Positions 52,115-61,192 of a stretch of DNA of 64,000 nucleotides are shown here, one piece after another; the first letter of the stretch is position 1, and each line of letters opens with the position of its first letter. The stretch is from Betaproteobacteria bacterium (GTDB taxonomy: Bacteria > Pseudomonadota > Gammaproteobacteria > Burkholderiales > Casimicrobiaceae). A program made the position numbers and the translations under genes. The stretch is from NCBI GenBank assembly GCA_016717855.1, contig JADKEV010000018.1:1-64000 (forward strand). Reading direction: 5' to 3'. The notes under the pieces were generated by a model, which was given only the letters and a program-made list of their open reading frames with translations, ran no database searches and was not told where the DNA came from.

Positions 52115-53001
52115 CGGTAATGCACCTTGCGGTCCATGAACAGGAACTGGCCGACCGCGAACAGCGCAAGCAGCGCGAGGAGCACCATGGTCAGCGCCGC
52201 GGCATACGCCGAGTCCCAGTACCTGAAGCCGACCTCATAGATGTAGTAGAGCAGCAGTGAACTGGCATTGTCGGGTCCGCCCCTGGTCATCACGACGACG
52301 TGATCGACCAGCCGGAACGAGTTGATGATCGCGTTGACCAGCACGAACAGCGTGGTCGGCATCAGCAGCGGAAACGTCACGCGGCGGAAGAAGTGCCACC
52401 GCGACGCACCTTCGATCGCCGCCGCCTCGGCCAGGTTGGGCGACATCTGCTGCAGCGCCGCCAGGTAGAAGATCATGAAGAACCCGGCCTCCTTCCAGAT
52501 CGCGACGATGATCAGGCAGGTCAGGACCGTGTCCTTGCTCCCCAGGAAGTTGTGCGCGGGCACGCCGAACGCCGACAGGACCTGCTCGAACAACCCATAC
52601 TGGGGGGTATAGAAAAACAGCCAGATGTTCGCCACCGCGATCATCGGCAGGACCGTCGGCGTGAAATAGGCAAGGCGCAACCAGCCTTTACCCGCGATCC
52701 GTCCATTGACCCAGATCGCCATCAGCAGCGCGAGGCCGATTGAAACCGGGATCGTGCCCAGCGCGAAGTACGCGTTGTTGCTCAGCACCTGCCAGAAGAT
52801 CGGGTCATCGATCATCTGCCGGTAGTTATCCACGCCAACGAAGGCGCTGCCGCGCGCGCCCTTGGCCGTGGAAAAAAAGCTGCGCAGGAAGGTCGCGACC
52901 GTCGGGTAGTGCGTAAACAACACCAGCAGCGCGGCGGCCGGCAGCACCAGCAGCCAGCCGTGCACATTGGCGGCGAAGCGCCGCGAGCCGTCCGCGCTCA
53001 T
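52111..53001 (-). CDS. ABC transporter permease, Ugp/MalF-like
   Basis: The 296-residue product is a CUT1-family inner-membrane subunit like UgpA, with TM segments starting at VHGWLLVLPAAALLVLFTHY. The EAA loop is LAEAAAIEGASRWHFFRRVT. The start at ATG 53001 was chosen over the longer ORF at 53118, which gives an unlikely 39-residue extension. It is 73 bases after the binding-protein gene. Confidence 0.82.
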   Translation of the reverse strand: MSADGSRRFAANVHGWLLVLPAAALLVLFTHYPTVATFLRSFFSTAKGARGSAFVGVDNYRQMIDDPIFWQVLSNNAYFALGTIPVSIGLALLMAIWVNGRIAGKGWLRLAYFTPTVLPMIAVANIWLFFYTPQYGLFEQVLSAFGVPAHNFLGSKDTVLTCLIIVAIWKEAGFFMIFYLAALQQMSPNLAEAAAIEGASRWHFFRRVTFPLLMPTTLFVLVNAIINSFRLVDHVVVMTRGGPDNASSLLLYYIYEVGFRYWDSAYAAALTMVLLALLALFAVGQFLFMDRKVHYR

Positions 53002-53074
53002 CGACGGCCCGAGCGTCCGGGGGACCCGCGGAAGAACCGCACCGTTCGCAGCGGACGGCGCGTCGCCGGCGCGA

Positions 53075-54355
53075 CTATTTGTACGTCCGCAGCAAGCGCT
53101 CGGCCTCGCGTTGGGCATCTTTCATCGCCTGCTCCGCGGTCTTGGTCCCGGTCAGCACCGCCTGCAGGCCGTCGTTGAGCGCCTTGGTCACGCGCTGGTT
53201 GTCGTGGGTCGACAACTCGGCGACGGCGAACTGGAGCTGGTCGCGCGCGACGGCGGCGGCCGGAAAGCCCGCCACGTACTGCTTCATGACCGGCGTCTCA
53301 AACGCATCGGCGCGCACCGCCACGTAGCCGGTGTCGATGCCCCACTGCGCGGCGCGCTGCGGCGAGGTGATCCACTTGATGAACTTGAACGCCGCCTGCT
53401 GCTGCGCCGGACTGCTCTTCTTGAAAATGTGGAAGTTGCCCCCGCCCGTCGGGCTGCCGCGCCGCTTGTTGGCGGGCAGCATGGCCACGCCGAAGTCGAA
53501 CTTGGCGTTGGTCTTCACGTTGGTCAGGTTGCCCGTCGTGGTCCACATCATCGCGACCTTCTTCTCGAAGAAGTCGCGCGGCGTCGTGCCCCACTCGACG
53601 ATGCCCGGCGGATGCACGCCGTGCTTCTTCGACAGGTCGGCCCAGAATTGCACGGCCTCGATCACGCCCGGCCTGTCGAAATACACTTCGTTCCCGGCTT
53701 CGTTCATCAACAGCGCGTCGTTTTCCGTGGTCAGGCCCTGGAACAGCCAGTACGGAAACCCCGACGACGGAATCTGGACCCCGTATTGCGTGACCTTGCC
53801 CGAGGCGTCCTTCCGGGTCAGCTTTTGCGCATACGCAACCATTTCGGCCCAGGTGGCCGGCGGCCGGTTCGGGTCGAGGCCGGCTTCCTTGAACAGTTCC
53901 TTGTTCCAGTACAACACGATGGTCGAGCGCTGGAACGGGATGCCCCAGGTCTTGCCGCCGGTCCGGCTGTTCAGCATGAACGCCGGATAGAAGCTGGCCA
54001 GCCACGCCTTGTCCTCCGCCGAGGTCACGAAACCGTCGATGGGCACGATCGCGTCCTCGTCGATCAGCGTAAACATGTCGGTCGAGAGCAGCACCGACGT
54101 CACGGGCGGCTCGCCGCTCTTGTGCGCGGTCAGTGCCTTGACGATAGTGTCCTGGTAGGTGCCCGCGTAGATCGGCTTGACCTTGATCCCCGGGTTCTCC
54201 TTCTCGAAGTCGGCGGCATAGCCATCGATGATCTTGGTCACCGGCCCACCGACCGCGACCGGATAGAAGAACGAGATTTCGGTCTGCGCCAGGGCGGCGC
54301 CCGCGACCAGGAAGGCGAACAGCGTGCTCAACAACACTCTCATTGCCAATTTCAT
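53075..54355 (-). CDS. ABC transporter substrate-binding protein, UgpB-like
   Basis: The 426-residue periplasmic protein has a signal peptide (VLLSTLFAFLVAGAALAQ) and the UgpB-type fold: ISFFYPVAVGGPVTKIIDGY at the N-terminus and QRSTIVLYWNKELFKEAGLD later. UgpB binds glycerol-3-phosphate and glycerophosphocholine. The start at 54355 has a GGAGGAGG ribosome binding site. It follows the ATP-binding protein gene and precedes the two permease genes. Confidence 0.85.
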   Translation of the reverse strand: MKLAMRVLLSTLFAFLVAGAALAQTEISFFYPVAVGGPVTKIIDGYAADFEKENPGIKVKPIYAGTYQDTIVKALTAHKSGEPPVTSVLLSTDMFTLIDEDAIVPIDGFVTSAEDKAWLASFYPAFMLNSRTGGKTWGIPFQRSTIVLYWNKELFKEAGLDPNRPPATWAEMVAYAQKLTRKDASGKVTQYGVQIPSSGFPYWLFQGLTTENDALLMNEAGNEVYFDRPGVIEAVQFWADLSKKHGVHPPGIVEWGTTPRDFFEKKVAMMWTTTGNLTNVKTNAKFDFGVAMLPANKRRGSPTGGGNFHIFKKSSPAQQQAAFKFIKWITSPQRAAQWGIDTGYVAVRADAFETPVMKQYVAGFPAAAVARDQLQFAVAELSTHDNQRVTKALNDGLQAVLTGTKTAEQAMKDAQREAERLLRTYK

Positions 54356-54393
54356 TTGTGCCTCCTCCGATTGAAGACTCTTGTCCAGGATCC

Positions 54394-55464
54394 TCAGGCC
54401 AGTCCCTGCGCTAGGCGTTGTCCGCCTGCCTGATCGAAGCAATGCGTGGCGGCCGGGTCCCAGTCCAGCCGCACACGCTCCCCGGCCGGTCCGCGCAGTT
54501 TACCCTTGGCGCGCACGGCGAGGACGGCATCTCCGAGCGCACAGGTCACGACCGAGTCCGCGCCGAGGTATTCGATTCCAGCGACGGCGGCCTCGACCCC
54601 GTCGGCGGCGCCGAACCGGATGTCCTCCGGACGGATGCCGATGGCGATTTCCGCGGCCCGCGCGCCGAGGCGTGCAGCCCATCCCGGATTCACCCGGGCG
54701 AGCACCGTGCCCGGGATGACGTTCATCGGCGGGGTGCCGATGAAGCGCGCGGTGAACGTCGATGCGGGTCGCGCGTAGAGTTCCTCCGGCGTCGCATCCT
54801 GCTCTATCCGCCCATCGCGCAGGAGTATGACCTGGTCCGCCATGCTCATCGCCTCGGCCTGGTCGTGGGTCACGTAGACCATGGTCATCGCCAGCTTTTG
54901 CTGCAGCGCGCGCAGCTCCCGCCGCATCTCGTTGCGCAGCTGGGCGTCCAGGTTCGACAGCGGCTCGTCCATCAGGCAGACCGGCTGTTCCGCGATGATG
55001 GCCCGGCCCAGCGCCACGCGCTGCTGCTGCCCGCCGGAGAGCTGGTTCGGCTTGCGCTCGAGCAGGCCCGCGAGACCCAGCAGCTCCGCCACGCGCGCGA
55101 GGCCCCGCCGCTGGTCCGCTGCCGGCGCCTTGCGCACCTTGAGCCCGAACAGGATGTTCTCCGCGACCGACAGGTGCGGAAACAGCGCATACGACTGGAA
55201 CACCATCGACAGATGCCGGCGCGATGGCGGCAGCGCCGTGACATCGTCGCCGGCGATGAAGATGCGGCCCGCGTCGGCCTGCTCCAGGCCCGCGATCAGC
55301 CGCAGCGTCGTCGACTTGCCGCAGCCCGACGGTCCCAGCAGGACCAGGAACTGCCCCGCCTGCGTGGCAAAGCTGATGCGGTCTACGCCCCTGGAGTCGC
55401 CCCAGGCCTTGCTGACTCCCTCCAGTGCGATTGCCGCCAACTCGCTTCCCGTCCGTGCGTTCAC
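54394..55464 (-). CDS. ABC transporter ATP-binding protein, UgpC/MalK-like
   Basis: This 356-residue CUT1 ATPase has Walker A GPSGCGKSTTLRLIAGLE, Q-loop VFQSYALFPHLSV, signature LSGGQQQRVALGRAI, Walker B CLMDEPLSNLDAQLR, switch YVTHDQAEAM, and the C-terminal regulatory TOBE-like region (GIRPEDIRFGAADG). It is the first gene of the operon ATPase-SBP-permease-permease-EEP. The promoter lies upstream, next to tRNA-Ser on the opposite strand. Confidence 0.87.
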   Translation of the reverse strand: MNARTGSELAAIALEGVSKAWGDSRGVDRISFATQAGQFLVLLGPSGCGKSTTLRLIAGLEQADAGRIFIAGDDVTALPPSRRHLSMVFQSYALFPHLSVAENILFGLKVRKAPAADQRRGLARVAELLGLAGLLERKPNQLSGGQQQRVALGRAIIAEQPVCLMDEPLSNLDAQLRNEMRRELRALQQKLAMTMVYVTHDQAEAMSMADQVILLRDGRIEQDATPEELYARPASTFTARFIGTPPMNVIPGTVLARVNPGWAARLGARAAEIAIGIRPEDIRFGAADGVEAAVAGIEYLGADSVVTCALGDAVLAVRAKGKLRGPAGERVRLDWDPAATHCFDQAGGQRLAQGLA

Positions 55465-55509
55465 GCCAGCCGCGAATGCTAATCTACATGCCGGTTTGGA
55501 ACAAGCACG

Positions 55510-55537
55510 CTGACCCGGAACTGCAATATCGTAGAAT
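55510..55537 (+). promoter_or_regulatory. Promoter of tRNA-Ser
   Basis: CTGACC (55510-55515) and TAGAAT (55532-55537) are separated by 16 bases, about 12 bases upstream of the mature tRNA 5' end. This fits a sigma-70 promoter for the tRNA gene. Confidence 0.5.
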
Positions 55538-55549
55538 CGGGGCTGTGCC

Positions 55550-55639
55550 GGAGGGTTGGCCGAGCGGTTTAAGGCACCGGTCTTGAAAACCGGCGATGGC
55601 GCAAGCTATCCGTGAGTTCGAATCTCACACCCTCCGCCA
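55550..55639 (+). tRNA. tRNA-Ser (anticodon UGA)
   Basis: A 90-base class II tRNA with acceptor stem GGAGGGT / ACCCTCC, D-loop AGCGGTTTAAGGC, anticodon stem CCGGT / ACCGG around CTTGAAA (anticodon TGA), a long variable arm (CGATGGCGCAAGCTATCC) and T-loop TTCGAAT. The 3' CCA is encoded. It reads UCA and other UCN serine codons. It is monocistronic. Confidence 0.97.
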
Positions 55640-55644
55640 GGCGC

Positions 55645-56022
55645 TCACTTCCTGGCGGCGGCGGGCTGCGCCGCCTTTCCGGCCACGACCAATGCCTTGA
55701 TCGCTCCGTAGCGCCCCTCATCGATGATCTTGTTGCTCACGAGGAACGCCTTGCTGTTGTAGGGTCGGCCGGCGATGATGCGCGCGGCCTCGTCGTCGCT
55801 GCCTCCCGGCAAACCCCTCAGTTCGGCCCGGCTCGCCGCATTCAGGTTGATCTGCCTTTTCTTCGCGGTTGCCGGCGGCTTCGCGGTCAGGGCCTTGCCT
55901 CGAGCCGCGGACGCCTGTGGGACGGGCGTGGCCTTCGCATCCTGCGTTGCCGCCGCGCCCGCCTGCGCGGCGCCCGCGAGCAGCGCCAGCGCGAGTGCGA
56001 GCGGAATCCATTTATTGCGCAT
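55645..56022 (-). CDS. Exported helix-hairpin-helix protein (ComEA-like)
   Basis: The 125-residue product has a signal peptide (LALALALLAGAAQAGA) and a single HhH-like region: INLNAASRAELRGLPGGSDD, EAARIIAGRPYNSKAFLVSN and YGAIKALVVAGKAA. The start is ATG 56022 with a GGGAGA ribosome binding site; the longer ORF at 56262 was rejected. It is next to the tRNA gene and downstream of the cytochrome operon terminator. A role in DNA binding or uptake is inferred only from the fold. Confidence 0.78.
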   Translation of the reverse strand: MRNKWIPLALALALLAGAAQAGAAATQDAKATPVPQASAARGKALTAKPPATAKKRQINLNAASRAELRGLPGGSDDEAARIIAGRPYNSKAFLVSNKIIDEGRYGAIKALVVAGKAAQPAAARK

Positions 56023-56071
56023 GAAATCTCCCGATTCCCGATGGTTCGGGACGCCTGTCGGCGCCCGGGGA

Positions 56072-56106
56072 CGAAAAACCCCGGAAGCGTTTCCGATTCC
56101 GGGGTT
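56072..56106 (-). terminator. Terminator of the mtr cluster
   Basis: A perfect 10-bp stem (AACCCCGGAA with TTCCGGGGTT) surrounds a 10-base loop at 56077-56106, and on the minus strand a T-run follows it. It lies about 85 bases beyond the repaired stop of the MtrC gene, so it ends the mtrABC transcript. Confidence 0.85.
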
Positions 56107-56189
56107 GAGAGGCTGGAACCCGGGCTGGCGCCCGGGCTCGCACCAGTTGCGGCGCCGCGGGGGGAGACCCCTCGCGGCCCGGGGTGCGC

Positions 56190-58873
56190 CTACTTCACGC
56201 CCTTCACTTGGTGCACGACCTTGACGTCCGCAACCTTGCCGCTGGCATGGCAGAGCAGGCACTGCTCGACGTTCTTGCTGTCGAGACCGGACCGGTCCGT
56301 GGTGGTGCTGGTGCCGGGACGCCCGGGGTGGCGCCGGTGATCGCCGATACCGACTTCAGCAGGATGCCACCGTTGGCCTGGAAGTGGGTGACGGCGACCG
56401 GGCTGTCGTGGCAGCCGAAGCAGGCCGACGTGATCGGCGAGCTGACCAGCGGATCGCCCCGGTAGTCGATCTGGCCCTTGCCGAGGATGTTGATCCACGG
56501 GGACAGCCCGATCGACGGCGCGTTGTTCGGGTTCCGCATGTCACCGTTGGCGTCGGTGGTCCACAGCAAGTTCGCCGTCGCCGCGGCATTCGCGGTGTTG
56601 CCGAAGTCGTAGCTGCCCGGAACGTGGCACTGCTCGCAGTTGTTGAGCACGCCCGGGTAGGCGACGATGCCGAAGCCCTTGAGGTTCTTCGCTGTCGCCT
56701 CGTAGTTGAACGCCTGCGTCCGCTTCGAAGCGCCGTGTATGCCGTGGATCATGCTCCGCGCCGACACCGCCCAGCCGCCGCCGTAATCGTTGGCTTCGCC
56801 GGTGTGGCCGGTCGACTTGGTCTCGTTGTGGCAGCCGCCCATGGCACAGCCCTGCGGGTTGTTGCGCGCGCCGCTGTGGAACGACGGCTCGACACCCAGC
56901 TGGTTATGGCACTTGTTGCAGCGGGCGGCTTCGACGATCGTCCGCCGCGCGGTGTGGCCGCTCGCCAGCATCATTGCAAAGGCAGGCTCGCGCAGCCGGA
57001 TGCCCTTCGGGTAGCTGGGATGATCCAGCTTGACGAGGCCCTGGTAGTTGATGCCCAGCACGGCGGTGACCAGCTTCGCATCGGCGGGAAGCAGCTGCGC
57101 GGACTGGAAGGTGGCGGTGTAGTAGCCGCTGGCGTCCGGCCCGGTCTGCGTGCAAGCCGTGGCAACCTGGTCGCGACACTGCTTGACCGTCACGGTCTTG
57201 CTCGCGGTCCAGTCGGCCACCGTCGTGACGCCGTCCTCGATCAGGCCGTAGGTCACGGAGAGCTGCGGCGTGCCGTCGACGTTGGGGAGCAGGTACTTGT
57301 CGCCGGCCGGCAGGAACGTGACCGGCACACCGTCGAACAGGATCCGGTACTTGATCGTCGCCTTTTGCGCTGCGACCGTGACGGAGTTGATCTCGTAGGC
57401 GACCTTGGGCACGCCTGCCGGCGGGTTCGTCGACGAGGCCAGCGGAATCGCCGGGCCCTGGCCGGAAGGATAGCCTGGAGTCGGCACGTTGTTCGCCGTG
57501 TTCACCGGATAGCCGCCGCGGCCTTCCGAGCCCACCGGGTCGACCGAGACGTGATAGACCTTCGCGATCGCATCCGCGCTGTGGCAAGTGCTGCACTTGC
57601 TGTCGTCAACCTGCACACCGCCCACGCCCGGGTGATTCGCGCCGGTCGCGAAGTTGATGTCGTTGTGGCACGCGCCGCAGGCCATCCGGTTCGGCTTGTT
57701 CTTCCAGTTGTCGCCCTGCGGCGTGGCGTTGGGCCCGGTGCCGGTGTGGCACGAAACGCAATTGGTGATCGGCTGCGGGAACACGACCTCGCTGATGTAG
57801 TCGCTCGACGTGTTCTTGCCGTCCGCACCGGTCGGGATCGCCCGGACCGGGAGATGCTCGCCGCGGTGGATCGCGTGGATCATGATGGGCATGTCGCGCA
57901 TCGCGTTGCCGTCGGGGAACTTCCTCGGCTCCTTGCTCCACGAAGGCACCGTTTCGGACGAGCCGTCGTCGTACTTGACCACGGTGGTCCCGAGCGTGGC
58001 TGCCGTCTGCCCGTACTTGCGCTGGTTGGTGTGGCAGGTCACGCAGAAGTCGGTGTCGACCCGGGCGCCGCTGCCGTGGAACGCCAGTGCGCTGTGGCAG
58101 TTGTTGCACGATTCGATCCTGGCGATGTCGCGCTGCGGGGCGGCTGAATCCCAAACGAGGTTCACCGGTTCTTCGAGATTCACGGCCGGCGCCACCGTCG
58201 AGCCGTCCGCTGTATTGTTGCCCGTGCCGCGCGCCGCGCCGGCGATCTGGATCACCACGCGGTGCGGCAGGCCGGCATCGTACAGGACGTCGCCGACATC
58301 GGCCTTGAAGGGATCGCTGCTGGCGTCGACGAAGGCCTTCGCCTTCGTGATGTCCGTGGCGAACCGGTACTTGTATTGTCCGCCGCCCAGGTAGGTCAGC
58401 GTTCCGTTGGAATCCGTGTTCGGGGTCCCGAGGCCTGTGAACTCGCCGGTGGTCTTGGTGGGATCGACCCGCACCACGATGTAGTTGACCCACTTGTTCG
58501 GACTGCCGTTCGCGCCCGGCACCAGCTTGGCGATCGTGGCCGTCACGGTCCGCTGCGTCGGCAGGGCCTGGCCGGCGGCCTTCGAGAAGTTGTTCTCGAG
58601 GCCGACGATGGCGTTGCCGTTGGTGTCGGTCAGCGTGAACGTGACCGAAGGCGGACCGCCCACCGTGACGGCGGTGATCTGGCCCTTCATTTCCAGGGCC
58701 GCCCACTGGGCCGAGGTCAACGAACCGACCTGGATGCCCGGCGACGTCACCGTCGTCGTGCCCCCCGGTGTACCCGGCGTCCCGTTGATCCCATCACTCC
58801 CTCCGCCGCCACAAGCCACCAGGACGGATGTCAAGAGTGCTATCAATCCACCTCTGACTATCGTGCGCTTCAT
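56190..58873 (-). CDS. mtrC: Decaheme outer-membrane lipoprotein cytochrome, OmcA/MtrC family (3' frameshift)
   Basis: This large c-type cytochrome has a lipoprotein signal (ALLTSVLVACGGGG, lipobox Cys at about residue 21). Haem motifs are CNNCH, CVTCH, CVSCH, CGACH, CSTCH, CNKCH, CAMGGCH (a CX4CH form), CEQCH and CFGCH. Near 56316 the frame is broken: one base is missing in CCCGGG. The next frame gives GTSTTTDRSGLDSKNVEQ and the tenth motif CLLCH, ending at 56190, about 894 residues in all. As read, the frame stops at 56204 with nine haems. MtrC family members sit on the cell surface and pass electrons to minerals. It follows MtrB on the minus strand. Confidence 0.85.
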
Positions 58874-58996
58874 TTGTGAACCTCGCTGACTGTTTTACTG
58901 CAAGCCGAAAAATCGCCTCGAGCCGCCGCCTTGTTGCTGCCGGGCAGTGCGCCGGTCCGACGCCGCAATCCCTTACTTACCCACCACTCAAGCTGA

Positions 58997-61183
58997 TTAC
59001 CTGAACTTGTAGATATAGCGCACGCCGACAAACGTGACGTTCTGCGTCGGCTGCATCATGACTGTCGAGTTGTCCGAGTAGGTGAACGGAACGCCGGCGT
59101 AACCCCACGTCCAGTCGTCGTAGCGCGCCCACTGCTGGATCAGGTCGACCCGCAAATCGGATTTCTTGTCGAGCGCGACCTTGGCATACAGCTTCAGCAG
59201 GGTAGCACGGTAGCTGGTGCCCGGAAGATTCGGTACCGTCGCAGCGGTAGTCATGCTGATGTTGTAATCGCTCTTGTCTTCCAGGTAGCTCAATTCGCCA
59301 CCGACTTCAATTCCGGCCTTGAGCGTGCCGACGAGACCGAGCCCGGCGGCAAAATCACGCTGCTCCATGTCAGCGATGTAACCAATGCCTTGCCGCAAGT
59401 TGAGGTTCTGCTTGCCGAAGCTCGCGTAGCCGGTCATCTTCCATTTGTCGGAGAACTTCCATGCCGCATCGACGTTGTAGAGCTGGACCTTGGTGTCATT
59501 CAGGCCGGCGTTGGTCGGACCGTTGTAGCTGTCCTTGCCATCCTCGAGCGAGAAATTCAGCGACAGCTCCTTGGTGGGCGACCAGTCACCCGACAGCTTG
59601 AGGGTCTGGCGGTCGCGGTCCAGCATCGTCGATGGGAAGGTGCCGCTCGAACTGTTGAACGAGTCGTACCGGACGAAGTTGAAGCCGGTGGCCTGGTCCA
59701 GCGAATACCAGTGGTAGCCTTCGCGCTTGGCGTAGCGGTAGGTGAGCGCGCCGTTGAGCGTCTCGGACATCGAACGCCGCCACTCCCCATAGAGACCGGT
59801 TTCGTTGTTGCTCGCGCGCATGGCCGCCATCGAGTTCGCCGGAATCCACGTCGTGCCGACCGGTTGATCGCGATTGACGTAGCCGTAGTCGACGCCCAGC
59901 GTGGCGCGATCCGCGCCCGTCACCTGATAGCCGGCCTCGAACTTCGCGTTCCCGGACTCCGAGGAGGCCGGATTGTTGGTGTACAGCGTGCCGTTCGGGG
60001 CCACGACGTAAATGCCTCTTTCGGTCTTGTCCTGCCGGTCCTCCCACCGCACGCTGCCGTTGAGGCTCACCTTGGGCAGCGGACGCGAGGAGAAGCCGGC
60101 CTGGAGCAGCGTGGTGTCCAGTTCCCCGCCCAGGTTGGCGCGACCGGCGGCGGCGCCCGCAACGAGCTGGCCCGGGTAGTCCGCATCCTGCGTGGCCTTG
60201 GTATACGCCGCCTTGAAGTTCATCCGCGTGTTGAGCGGCAACGCGGCGTTGCCGGACACGTAAATCTGGTGCGACAGGTTGTCGGGCGGCAACGCCGACG
60301 CCTGCGCGAGATTCGCGGCCAGCTGTCCGAGCGTGTCGCCGGTGTTGGTGATGGTCGAGGCGCCGTTGGCGAAAGCCGGCGTCAGGAGGGCGTTGCCATT
60401 GCTGTACAACCCGCCGTAGTAGCCGGCCGCAACGCTGAACTTCGCGCCGGAATAGTTGATCTTCGCCTCGAACTGCTGCGTGGTCGATTTGATCGGCTCG
60501 GGCGCCAGGTACAGCGCGGCGATCGTCCCTGGCGCCGCCACGCAGATCGGGGAGATCACGTTCGAGCAATAGCCGCCGATGCCGGACAGGCGCGACCCTT
60601 CCTTGTCCTCATACCGGTAGCTGGCGTCGAGCGAGAGCCCGGGCATGAGCGACTTCGAAGCCGCGAGGGTGAATCCCTTGCGCTTCTGCGAGAGACGGCT
60701 TTCGGAACCGGCACCCGGCGCGGCCAGGGCGTTGCCGATCACCGGCGTGGTCGACCCCATGCCTTGCAGGCCCGAGTTGATCGTATGCGGGTCGCGGCGC
60801 ACCATCTGGGAGTAGTCCACCGCGTACTTCCAGTCGCCCTGCCTCTCCTGGGCAAAGCCGACGTCGAGGACGTCCAGGCCGAGGTTGCGACCCGCGGCCG
60901 TCGTCCACACGCCGTTGTCGTCGCGCCGGGTGTACAGGAAGTCGAGCAGCAGGTTGGCGCCGTTGACGCTCAAGCCGTTGTACTGGCCGAACAGGCTCCG
61001 GTCCCACTTGTCGCCGCTGGCCCACCCCAGCCCGGCTGAGGCCATGGCCGTGTCCGGGTTGATCAGGGCGGCGACGGTGTCATCCTCGGCATGTGCCGGG
61101 CCAAAGACCGCAAGCAGCGCGAGAACCAGAATTTTCTGGCGGGACCCGATGTCATTGCGATGTTTGTTCTTGGTCATGGTCAT
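58997..61183 (-). CDS. mtrB: MtrB/PioB family outer-membrane porin for decaheme cytochrome
   Basis: The 728-residue protein has a signal peptide (ILVLALLAVFGPAHA) and a beta-barrel of alternating-pattern strands ending FVGVRYIYKFR. The N-terminal region ASAGLGWASGDKWDRSLFGQ and VWTTAAGRNLGLDVLDVG matches MtrB/PioB proteins. Such porins sheathe MtrA across the outer membrane. The N-terminal CXXC of Shewanella MtrB is not seen; the few cysteines visible are in GGYCSNVISPICVA. The gene lies 9 bases after mtrA and 123 before mtrC. Confidence 0.88.
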   Translation of the reverse strand: MTMTKNKHRNDIGSRQKILVLALLAVFGPAHAEDDTVAALINPDTAMASAGLGWASGDKWDRSLFGQYNGLSVNGANLLLDFLYTRRDDNGVWTTAAGRNLGLDVLDVGFAQERQGDWKYAVDYSQMVRRDPHTINSGLQGMGSTTPVIGNALAAPGAGSESRLSQKRKGFTLAASKSLMPGLSLDASYRYEDKEGSRLSGIGGYCSNVISPICVAAPGTIAALYLAPEPIKSTTQQFEAKINYSGAKFSVAAGYYGGLYSNGNALLTPAFANGASTITNTGDTLGQLAANLAQASALPPDNLSHQIYVSGNAALPLNTRMNFKAAYTKATQDADYPGQLVAGAAAGRANLGGELDTTLLQAGFSSRPLPKVSLNGSVRWEDRQDKTERGIYVVAPNGTLYTNNPASSESGNAKFEAGYQVTGADRATLGVDYGYVNRDQPVGTTWIPANSMAAMRASNNETGLYGEWRRSMSETLNGALTYRYAKREGYHWYSLDQATGFNFVRYDSFNSSSGTFPSTMLDRDRQTLKLSGDWSPTKELSLNFSLEDGKDSYNGPTNAGLNDTKVQLYNVDAAWKFSDKWKMTGYASFGKQNLNLRQGIGYIADMEQRDFAAGLGLVGTLKAGIEVGGELSYLEDKSDYNISMTTAATVPNLPGTSYRATLLKLYAKVALDKKSDLRVDLIQQWARYDDWTWGYAGVPFTYSDNSTVMMQPTQNVTFVGVRYIYKFR

Positions 61184-61192
61184 TCCACCATC

